This document shows positions 1 through 12,300 of a stretch of DNA of 64,000 nt, piece by piece. Origin of the DNA: Hybos culiciformis. Taxonomy: Eukaryota > Arthropoda > Insecta > Diptera > Hybotidae. Location: NCBI GenBank assembly GCA_964007475.1, contig OZ023273.1, forward strand, positions 59,043,834 through 59,107,833, written 5' to 3'. Made by a program: the position numbers and the translations under genes. Under the pieces are notes generated by a model. It was given only the letters and a program-made list of their open reading frames with translations. It was not told the DNA's origin and searched no databases. The first letter of the stretch is position 1. Every line of letters starts with the position of its first letter.

Positions 1-206
1 ATTTGAGTTTCTCAATTATTAGTTCAGTTTTTCCTTTTTTTTATCAAAATTTAGAACACAGTGTAAAAGGAATTGATTTTATTATGTGAGTGGTTAGTAG
101 TATAGGGAGTGTTGCATATCTATTATTTACAGAAATGACAAAATGACGCTTCACCATGAAACTACTCAAATCATATAAACAGTAAACTAAATACATAAAT
201 TCTCAC

Positions 207-367
207 CTCGACACTGACCTGGAATTCCTAAATAATTTGGATTCAACCCTGCATTATTTGGCATTATTTGTGGATTTTGATTAACTAATGCCTTTTGAAC
301 TAAGCCAGTGAGGTTAGCCAACTGACGTTCCATATGTTCAACTCGAATGCGATGTAAATCCTCTGGC
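207..367 (-). CDS. SRCIN1/SKT-like exon with LANLTGLVQKAL segment
   Basis: 161 nt, acceptor AG 368-369, donor GTGAGA from 206. Encodes PEDLHRIRVEHMERQLANLT then GLVQKALVNQNPQ, and a low-complexity NP-rich end; leaves in phase 1. MExQxAxLTGLVQxAL is a recognisable helix of the SRCIN1/SKT family, so this exon independently supports the family call. The rest of the protein, including any C-terminal coiled coil, lies left of position 1. Confidence 0.9.
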
Positions 368-3300
368 CTGAAAAAATTTAAGAACATTATGTTTTATTTA
401 TTTTTATATTCATGCCCAAAACTAAATTTAGGTATTTATTTCTGCAGATCTTTATAAAAAAAACAATATTCAGAAAATTGAGAAATTGTGTGGAATGTTA
501 TGCGCTGAATTCGAATATAAGTAAGTTATATTATTATTGGTTCGTTATAAGATTGTTATACGCTTATTTTCCCTTAATTATATATAGCTTACTTTCATAT
601 CTATAACTTACTTATACATAATACGAGATCTTTAGCAAATAATTTAAATAGGGTTATTTTTTACCTTCATTTTTAAGTAATTTTTTTTTGCTTCATAGAC
701 TCGACCTCCTCTGTGTAGACCTTTGAAATGCATTTTCTTTTTACCTAAATATTTTTTCACTTTATACAAGCATATGAACCTACCCATTTTAATTTGTTTT
801 ATTTAAGTGGATTAAAAAAGTTAAATTAACTTTTAATTTAAAAAAAAAACAAATTTAAAAACAATTAATTAAATTTTTCAAAAAATGTTAATCTCAGTTT
901 TCTTTTTCCAATAAAATTAATTTCTATCTTGATTGTAAATTGAAAAACCCTATGGTCTGATAAATTCTACCATTGTTTTTCTGTGTTACTTCAACTTAAT
1001 TAATTTCTTTTGTCTTTGCAAGAGAGAAAATTGTAACACTGTAAATTTTATTTATTAAATTAAATGTAGCTTGATAATAAATCACTAAAAATTAACTTTT
1101 AATTTAAAAGTTAAATATATAAAAAAAACCCCAAAATCCAATTCTATTATGAAAATTAAGTTGCTGAAAAATCAAAATCCTTCATTCAGTTAGAGAAAAA
1201 ACATTGAAATAAATTAAAAATTACAATAAACTTTTCGTAACATTATTCAGTATGGGTTAGGAAAATTGGAATTACTGTTTGAAGTTATTGACTCACAATA
1301 ACTTTACAATAATGTCAGTTCGAATAATGAACATTATTTCGTTATTATTTCATACCTTTTCCGGGTACTTCGCAACCAGACTTCAAGAAAGCAATTTAAT
1401 AATTTCAAATTTTGAATAAGAGGAATATTTAAAATTCAGAAAATACCAAATAGAATAATTTCTTGTTTTATATATAACAACTTTGAAAACTTTTTTAAGC
1501 TTTAAAAACAACCATTTTTTGTAAATTACTATAATGAAATGTTATAATTTATGCACTATATTTTGGTAATACAAGAATGTGTATACACTCAGCATAATGT
1601 AAAATTGAGAGATTATGGTACGTTTTGTGTGTTCAACGAATGAAGTATTTTCTAAAAATATATATTTTTATAGTGTATTATTCTAACAATTACAATATAC
1701 TTGTAATTTTCACGCTTCTTACAATAAATTATTTCTTTGATATGTCAATTTCTTTCAAAGTGGGGAATTTTTGTACAAATTTATTATTCATAATTATATT
1801 ATTTCCTTTAAAATAAAATTTAGTTTTCAAAGAGTGTTCAAAAATAAAAGTGCTTAGTGTATTAAAGTATAATTAGTTGAAAATTTTCGAAAATCAAAAA
1901 TAAAGATTTAATTTATAAAATGATTAAAATAATATTATTTTTCACATTTAATATTTTAACTTTTAGTATAGCTAATATAGTTGAAGATGAAATAAAATGT
2001 TTGAGAGATATGCCAATGACAGAATTATTAAAAATTCATAATTCACTGAATAATTTTCAATGTTCTAAAAATAACAACGGCATTATTACTGAAAATGAAG
2101 AAGCTCTTGAAGACGATGAACCAATTGAATCTAGAACATTGAATCAGGATGATAAAATTCAAGCTCTACCATTGATTAATCTGAAAAATTTCTTTCAGCC
2201 GAATAAAAAAATTATACCTGCAGCAGAAAGTGAAAGGTCAGTTTAAAATCTAGATATGTATGTTGGTAATTGAAAAAAAAATAAATTATATAATTTTTTT
2301 TCTGTAGTTATGACAGATAAATTTTAAACTTTTTTGATGATGTTTGATTTTACCGAATTTGAATTGTCATCATAACTTGGTCCCTACGGATTCTAATTCT
2401 CTTTTATTTTATTTTTTTTGTGTTGAGAGGAAAATCCGAAAACCAAAACGGATATATAAAACAATATACACATTATGTAATGTCAAAACCTACAAAGGAA
2501 GTTAGGGTGACACATTATTATTTAATGGCAAGACTTTTCTTTATTTTAAAATTAAAGAGCTTGATGGCTTTATCTATTTTACAGAATTTCATTTTATTTT
2601 TCACTTTTAATTGATTAAATTACAGACAATGTTTTAATTTACAGATCCGATGAAACATGGGACAATGAAAAACCGACAAAAATGAGACAAATCTTTGAAG
2701 GAAGTATTACAGCATTGTCATTTTTGGCTTTTGGAGCTTATTTGCTTTGCATGATTGTCCAAGCAATAAAAAGCAAAGGTATTTGAATGAATTCTTTTTC
2801 TTATTGTACATTGTGTTTTTATAAAAATATTTTTTTCAATCAAAAGGCATAACTTATTATCATCCTGTTGCAACAGTTTCACCTCTTACAAATAGTTCTC
2901 CTATAAAACGTATCAAAGTAATTCGAAGAACAAAGCGCTCAAATAAGAATCAGAATTCTGGCCAAAAATCTAAGACACCAGTAATTAACTTTGAGAAATC
3001 AGCAAATAGTTCGCAAACGGAATTTAGAAGAAAATACAAAAAAAATAATATTGACGAAATGGGCCTACCAGATCCCCAAGATATGTATAATGTTTTAGTT
3101 CAATTCGCTGAAGGTTATGTCAAAATTGCAACAATTTAAAAAATATAGATATTTTCGGTTCAATCAAATTGTTGTAACTTATATTATACTACTCAATAGC
3201 TGAATTTCAGTATGTTGACTTTTAGCTATCGTCAATTTAGATAAAAGTTTATTCAGTATTTAATTATAATAATTATTATCAAGTTAACTTGCATTATCTG

Positions 3301-6300
3301 TGATTTGATGGTGTTTGAATATCTACGAGAGTTAAGTTGAATTATTATAAAAATTCAAAACTAAAAAAATTACACATCTGTCTACAAAGTGTTATTTATT
3401 TTCTAATTTTATTAACCTAATAAATTATAAAAAAAATATATATAGTATACTATAGTTTTAGTATATTTTTGAAGATACAAAAAGTTACAAGTTATTTCTA
3501 AAATTAGTAATAATTTATCATAATTAGAAAAAAAAAGAGTCTTTTTTTTGTTAGACTGTTTTCAAAGGATGTTTTTTCTGGGGATATGCCCAAACTTTGA
3601 AAACCTACATACATATTTTTCGCTGGATTAATTGTATCTAGTATTAGATTTTTCGAATTCATGTTTTATCCATTTTTACAAATGCATGATAATAATTCTA
3701 AATTTCTAAAAATTTAATGTACAAAATTTGCAAAGAAAGTTAATTTCGAAGTCACTTCGTCAAATGTAGAACTGGCACAACAGATTTGAGGTAATGAAAA
3801 CTTATTTTCGAGGTAATTGGTTTTTTTTAATTCGTCCACATAAAAATATTACTTACCTTGTTAAATCGAAAGGTTGATTTGGATTTCTAGATGATATTCT
3901 GCCGCCTACTTTCATTCCATATAAAGCATATTCTTCTTCAGTCATTGATCCATCACTGTAAATAATAAGGCACATTATATATAATATTGACTTTTCAAAA
4001 ATTTGTAGAATATTTTTTTTTTATAGTTATTATAGTAGAATATTACAATATTACAATTATAGTAAAATACAGTGATGGCTGAAAAATAAATTTTCAATCC
4101 TCGCGCCCTAGGCAGATTTAATACATATCGCCCCCTTCCTCTTCACCCTAACCGTGTATCACAAAAACAATTCTTACGTTAAATTTTTTTTATATTAAAC
4201 ATGCATTATATTTTATAACGTGAACCTTAATTTAAAAAAATATATATTTTTGGACGAGTAGAGTTCTGACTACTATAGATATTGTGTCCCAGCTAGCACA
4301 ATCGCAATCGATTACTCAAAAAAACATAAAGGAATGCATTCTCTAATGATTCTATAGTACACGAACGTAATTGATTACTATACTCTCTTCAGTATGCTTG
4401 TGTTTTTAAGTCAAGGCTAATTAGTGATTAAAATTTATAAAAAAAAATATGTATCGTACAAAAATTTTAATTTAGTTAATAACTTTCAAAAGCTGTGTTC
4501 CAGGAATCTCCTGAAAATAATTATAAAAAATTTTAATTTCCACTGGAAATGGTCCAGGATATACAGATTCTCAACCAGAACCTGGAAAATGAAGTTATTT
4601 CAATGATTTTGTAAGTCAAAAAAATTGTTCTGCTTCAATTTTTAAACATTACATGACGCAATTTTTCTTTTAATAGATACGATAAAAAAACGATGATTTC
4701 GGATTATGCCTTGTTCAGACAACGACTTAATCATGATTTCGTAATCATGATTTACGTAGATAATCATACTTTGAAAACGTGTGTGAACGCGATTATGAAC
4801 GAAAACAAAAAAAGTAAACAACATGAAAGCAAACAAAATAAAAACATAAATATTATTTGCTACTCAAATTTTTTTTTGTTTTGTAAATAAAGAAAATATG
4901 TCAAAAATAAAAGTCAAAAATAACTAGGAATGAGTGGAAATGGGTAACATGGATGGTATAAAACTATAAACTCATCCCTGAAATTTTTCATGATTTTCGA
5001 TAATCATGATTTCCGATGACACTTTTTTTGTATGAGCAAATCATGGAAAAAAGAATGATAATCACAAAAAGTAAGATTATCATGATCAGAGTTCATTGTC
5101 TGAACAAGGCATTAGCGAAGTTTGAAGAAGAAATGAAAAATAATTTGAAACACGCTCATAGAAGAATTCACTCGGTTAACTTTCGGAAAAGGGAAAAAGT
5201 AAAGGTGCAGAATAAAGAAAATATGTTAATTATTTAATTATGTTTAAATATATGTCTTATAACTTCGCTACACTTCAGGTTACCAACCATGAATTTCTTG
5301 GTTTGAAAATAGGTTGGCGAATGGGGTGACACACTTATAAAAGACGGTTTGGTTTGACGTTTAAAAAAAAAAAATTTGTTTGTAAAATTTTTCATTATAA
5401 AAATATTTTGAATAATTTTATCATTTTGTGAATTTAAATTTTGTGAATTTAAATCTCCATCTCCATTATAATTAATTAATTTTAAAAAACTTTTTGAAAA
5501 TAATAGCCAATTTTTTTTTTTTTTTAATATTTTGATTGTTTTCTTTTTTGACAACCGACAATTTATTATTTTTTTTTTTATATTGAAGCATTTTAAAGTA
5601 TGATTTTTTCTGTAAATTTTCTGCAAATTGACAGGTTATACCTTTTTTTTTTTTAAATGCAATAAAACTATGTAGTGAAATTTCTAGGTTTGTGTCGAAC
5701 CGACTTTCAAACCATGAAAAAAAAAAAAAAAAATTTATATGGCAAACCAAGTACCAAACACAGAACGAACCTACTTTTTTCTGCAAAACATGGAATTCGA
5801 TGTTTGTAACCTGAAGTGTAGCGAAGCTATTAGTTTTATTTTCCATTTTTTCATGTGAACTTTTCGTTATACGTTTTATTAGAATTAATTTTTTAATTTC
5901 TTTATTTTGCTTTAATAAATATATAAAATATATAAAATAAATATTTTAAAATAAAAACGGAATTTTTTCTATTTTTCTAAATGAATTTGTAATACATTCC
6001 ACGAATATATTTCCAAAAAACATTCTAAACTCATTCCTTAAATGCATTACCGATATATTTCCAAAATACATTCTAAACTCATTCCTTAAATGCATTATCA
6101 ATATATTTCCAAAATAGATTTAAAACTCATTATTTAAATGTATTCAGAAATACATTTCCTAAATACGTTCTAAATACCTTTTCGAAATGCTCGAAATGTT
6201 CTTTTTAGTTGTTATTTTTGGTTCTTTGGTTCTTTCTAAATCTCTTCAATTTTCCGCAAAAATCTTCAAAAATTCGTATCATTAATAAATTCTTTTCCCA

Positions 6301-9300
6301 GTTTAAGAAGTGATAAATACTTCTTAAAAATATTTTATTTATTTTTTAATAGGTCATAGGTATAATTGATATTTTTGTATGTTTGGGAAAGAAATTTTTT
6401 AATTTATAGTTTTAAAAAAAACCTTTCTATTTATGATTTAGAAATATACTATAAATAATATCTTTATAATTAGCCGCGTACAGTATACTTATTTTAAAGT
6501 AAGAAAGTATTTCATGTTTTGATAAATTGATTAATCACAATTAATCATCTTATCGCTGATGTATATAATTTATTAAACCAAAATAAACTAAAATTAACAT
6601 TTTTAATATGAGAGCAGAAAAAAATGTTTACTTCAGTGTGTACTGTGTATAAGTAGTTTTTTCAGATCATAGTTTTGAAATTATGTTTTTATATAATTAT
6701 GGATTCTCAGGCCTGATTAGGGTTTCCATACTCGGTTATCGAGTACTCGGTTACTCGGTTATTTTCCTGTTTTTTAACATTACTCGAAAATCGGTTTTTC
6801 GGCTTTAATACTCGGCTATTATTTAAACAATAAATATCAAATGAACTCAAATTGAAAAAAATTATGTAAGTACTAGGCTTTGAAAAAAATATAGTTTTGG
6901 TTTTAAAAATTGCAATCCAAATTCAAAACTAGTGAAAGCAAGTAAGTAAGCTTTTCAAAAAAATTGTTTTGGTTCTTCTTTTAAATTTGAAAATAAGTTT
7001 ATTCGACAAACTGGAAACTTCGAATCGTTAGATGTACTAATTTTTTAAAAATGTTTTAATTAATGTTATAATTTTAATTAAAAATTAAAAATATAACATA
7101 AATTACATAACATAATTTTTTTTTTAAATACTCGGTTAATCGAGTACTCGGTTAATTTTCCTTACAGATACTCGAAAACTCGGTTAATTGATTTTGCCGA
7201 GTAATTGGAAACCCTAGGCCTGATTATTACTTTACTGTGATTATATGAATAGGAAGTTGTCGTAGATACATGAAATTACAAATGTGTTTTATAAATTTTA
7301 TTTTTTTTAAGGTAAGTAAACCATTTTTAAAGTTTCAAAACTTACCATCTCTGTTCTTCATTTATTAATGGAGTTATTGGTGCACCTCTGGTTCCATACT
7401 GACTATAATAAGGTTCTTCGTAGCTAGTTCGCGTTCCCCTTTCAGGTGAACTAGTATAGCCATCTAAATTAAATAAAATTAAAAAATTGAAATTATTGAT
7501 TGCATTCGCACTTTAAATCATCTTTATCAAAAAATAATTAGTTGTAATAATGGATTCACAATTTTCCTACTTTATTTCAAATTTTTATAGTAAAGTAAAG
7601 AGTTTTATTGAAGTTTTGGACAAATTCCAAATATAAAACGGACTTTTTTTGAAATGCAAAAAAATTGAGTGGTAGAAAATTCGAAATAAAGGAATGTATC
7701 TAATACAAAGTCGTATAGAGCAGAACAAGAAAACAGATAAATTTATTATCTGAAAAATAATTTTTAATTCAAGCTGCAGTGTTATAGTTGAAGGTGTTTT
7801 TATTATTATTTACATGCATTTTAAAAAAATAAAAAATAACTTTGTTATAAAGTTTAGCTGCTTAGTAAACTTTAGCATACACATAATTACATAAATATGA
7901 TAATGATTGGACTTTACAGTTTAGATTTTTATTTGCACTTAATTTCAATGTCAACATATGTAATATTTATCTATACATTTATCTATACATAGAAATAAAT
8001 TAAGTTGCTTTTGCAAATATTGATAGACAAAAAAACATCATGCTTTTATTCTGATACAAGCATGATTAAGCAAATGAAAGAAATACTATATTATGTTATA
8101 ACCATGCATATATATTGCAAAGTTCAAATTGACTCAATATCAAGTTAAAATCTATATTTTTGAGTGGTATGAAATTATTTCTACGCTATATTCAGAGAAA
8201 AAAAAATAATGCCAACAAAGTAGATATATTTTGTTTTGATCATTTATTATACTTACCAACAGAATGTTTGTTGCGACTTGAATAAATACCGCGTGGTAAA
8301 GTTTGTGACGCGCCAACGTAATATGGAGCTTTACCGCCCTAGAAAAAAAAATTAATTTTAACCATTAATTTATTAAAAAAAATTTCATTTTAATCAAAAT
8401 TTTAGTAACTATCTATAAATAAAATAAATGGTATTTGTATGTACACTATATAGATTGAAAATGAAAATTTCCCATGATTATTTTAAACTAATCGTTTTCT
8501 ATTTGAAATGAAACGTTTCGCAAATATAAACAGTATTTTTAGGATGGTTTAATATGAATGGTGAATATGAAAATTTCAAAAGATATAACATACCTTATAT
8601 CGTATTTTGGAAATTTTGCACAGCCAAATTAGTGTAATTTTCCACTTTAAGTTTTCAACTAATTGAATTATTTTCCAACAAAGTTTTCTCGTAATGCACT
8701 CCATTAGGATGTGCTCTGAACTATAGTGGTTAGAGTTGCTCAAGTAGAATGTGAAGAGGTATAGTTTTTTTTTACGATGAATTCTTGATTCAACGATAGA
8801 TTGCTAACATTTCCCCATTTTTTTTTAGCTTTGACATTCTTACAAACGTCGGCGTCAGAGTTTCATACTGGGTAATATTTCAGAACCTTTAGAAAATTTT
8901 CAAAAGAATCTTTTTATTTCGATTAAATTTTCTTTTTTGTTAATTTTTTTTGGTCAATTCTTATAAGGATTTTTTATTTGCATAACAACGTAAATTTTAT
9001 AGTATAAGGAGAATTGCACTACATATTTGGTTTTTGAAAAAAGAAAAAACAAAATACCAAATACTGCATCAACATTGCATTTATAATAAACACAACTTCC
9101 CGACCAAAAAAATTAATAAAATTTGTTATCGCGTTTTAATTTTTATTAACATATTCAGTGTAAAATATAGCCTATATATTATGTGAACAAAAATCTTTTC
9201 GGCAATGCACAACAAAATTTTTGCGGTTGCATTTTGGAATTTGAACAATCCTCTCTGGATGTAGAACAAACACTTACTAAAATGCTTCTTCAACATTGTA

Positions 9301-12300
9301 TTATAGACCTTAATCATAATATTTTGTTGTGATAACTTTAAAAGTTGATTTTTTTATTGTTCACAAAATCAACGCATGAACTGAGAGTGAAAGTTATAAA
9401 CAAAATTAATGTATTTTATTATTAAAGAATCTGTTGGATACTTTTTTGTGAACCAGTTAATTGCAAAAAAAAAAATAAAATAAAACAAAACAAAATGTTT
9501 TTTCCTTTCTATATTTAATTAAATTTTTGATTTCATAACTTATCTTCAACTTTATTGGACAATCTAGTTCAATTTAATTTTAAACAAAAAAAAATTTAAA
9601 GAATTCGTAAGACTGATTAAATTTTTCTTAAATTTCGTTCTCACCATATCACCTACAATTTCGTATAATTGCTTCAAGTATTATTGTGTGGATTTTCTGG
9701 TACCAATTTCAATTTTTTAATCTTCTCCACATTTCTAAAATTTCAACATTTAAATGTAACATTTTTTCAACATTTTTAAAATCTAAATTTATGCTAAATA
9801 TTAGCATAATTATCTGGGAACAAAAAATATATCCATATTATATTGATAACATAACCAGGTTCTCATATATGTAATGCGTATACTGCATAAGTTTAATTTA
9901 GATTTTATGCATATTTGTTTAATATATTACGTGTAAACTTATCAAGAGGAAACTTAAAAATAAGAAAATATGACATAAAAAAAAATATATCGTTGCAATA
10001 ATAAAATTAGTTCTTTATTCTCATGAAAACTGGCAAAAATCTCGGTTTGTAATATCGATCTTGGAGCCCATATTGATAATCTAATATATAAAAATGAAAA
10101 TTCTCTGTTTCTCTGTTTCTCTGTTTCTCTGTCCTCTGTCCTCAATCACGCCTAAACCGCTGGAGCGATTTGGCTGAAATTTTGAAATTTTGAGTATCGT
10201 TGGGGCCCGAGATGCTGATAGGGTACTAGAAACTTTGATCCGAGGCCTCGGCGAAGGGGCTACCTTAGAAGTCGGTTTTGAAATTTAGGTATATTCCAAT
10301 AAAATATAGTAGCGTTGGACCCGAAAACCCTATTTCAAAAACTGGATGTTGAGAGGCCCCCAACCGTTGTCCCAGGGTTCAATTGGAGGGGCTATACAAC
10401 AAATTTTGAAATTTTGAAGTTTTGAAAATAAGGAGCCTAGAGACCCCAGAGTGCTATAGGGTACTAGAAAATTTGATCCGAGGTCTCGACGGGGGCTACT
10501 TTAGAAGCCGGTTTAGAAATTTAGTTATATTCCGGAAAAATGTTCTAGCGTTGGACCCGAATCGACCATTTAGAAGATTGGATGTTGGAAAGCCCCAACC
10601 ATTGGCCCAGGGCTCAATTAGGAGATTATACAACAAATTTCAAAATTTTTAAATTTTGAAAATACCTTAGAAGGCGGTTTGCCAATTTAGGTATATTCCG
10701 ATAAAATATTATAGCGTTGGACCCGAATCGACTATTTAGAAGACTGGATGTGTTAAGGCACCGGGGAAGTGACTATTTAACAAATTTTGAAATTCTGTTT
10801 TTTTTAGTGCACAAAATCTGGATTAAAGTGTTTTGATATTAATATAAGTTCGGGACTACCGTGCGACGCCGGGTATTTCGACTTGTATTGAATAATTATT
10901 TATCGTAAAAAAACTCAGCTTTTTTAACTCTGACGATTTTCTAGAAAACGAAGAAACGAAAACGAGTTTTTTGTGCTTCTAATTTTATTTGTTGAAAAAA
11001 AACACAAAACAAAAAATCAAAAATCTCAAAAAATAAATAATTTTTTTAGTTACGCCTGTTTACACAATTAGCGACGAATTAATTCCATTGCAATAAAAGA
11101 TGCATATAATATTAAATTTAAATATTAAATATATTTTGTTTTTGTTTGGTTTGCAGCAGTTATTATTTTTTGTAAGTGGGTGAATAAAAAATGTATTCTT
11201 TTTATTCGACTTCTACCTGTAGTTGAATTTCTATAATGACTTTTTTTTTTATCTATATCGCAACTTTAATTTATTAATTAACATTTTTGTTTAAAATTGA
11301 TGCTTTTTTATAATATCTAATTATTTTTATATTATTTTAATTATGTATTAGAAAAATATTTACATAAACATTAAAGATAAAAGGTGCATAACTTATCTCT
11401 TACTTACTACACTAAGAGCAATTAAAAAATAAAACTTTTTTGCTATTTTTTTAAATGCGTTTGGTTTTTTATCACTGTCACTAGATATCTGTGTACATCA
11501 ATATTAATTACATAATCTTCTCATGTGAGGTTGTTTAGTATATAAAAGTTAAAAAATACTATAATTTTAATCGGTTTTTAAATTTTTGCACGAGACACAA
11601 GAAAATGATTTTTTGCTTAACTGTGCGGAATTAAACAACTCTAATTTTTTTTTTGTTGAAAATCCTCACTAACCGTTGGACTGCATAATAAAATGCTAAA
11701 ATGTTTTCCAATAAAAGAGTGTCTAAAAACACAGTTGTTACAGTTTCCGAGTCCTTTTCGAAATTGATCCAAGAACTCAAGTGGTTTTATTAATAAAATG
11801 AATAAAAAGAGCATTTAAAAAAAAATGGAACCGACATGAGCCTTTTTCGAATTTAGTGATTCTATTAAAAATAAAATTATTTAATTTTGGATATAAAAAA
11901 ATAATGAGTGAAATCCGAAGCCCTCTCTTTGACTTTACGACTTTGCTAAAAGTATAATACTTTGGACAAGAGTTTAGTAGAATCTGACCTTTTTTTAATT
12001 ACTGACATCGACTTATAATTATGTGAAATCAATCAATCATCAATTCAGAATAATCCAGAAAGTATTAACTCTAAAAATCATAAGCCAATTGATTTGGACT
12101 TTTAAATTTTAAATTGATCAAATAAATCTATATTTGACTATGTTTACATCATACAATATATTTGAAAAAGAAATTCAAAAGATTAAAAGAGAAGATTCGC
12201 TTTTATAAAGATATAGATTAATTAATTTCAAAGTCATGAAATTCACACCTTCGAAAAATGAAATAATAAAGGTAATACAAAATTGTTGGAAATGATTATA

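Noticed and set aside
4076..4160. CAGTGATGGCTG... with CGCCCTAGGCAG as a hAT left end
   Set aside because: No matching right end located; only noted as a possible remnant.
5234..5846. Minus-strand ORFs of 130 and 124 aa
   Set aside because: Lys/Asn/Phe-rich translations of poly-A/T runs inside a TIR element; no domain or start context.
10422..10652. 76-aa plus-strand ORF
   Set aside because: Falls inside tandem units of the Helitron-like element; the frame is not shared by the other units.
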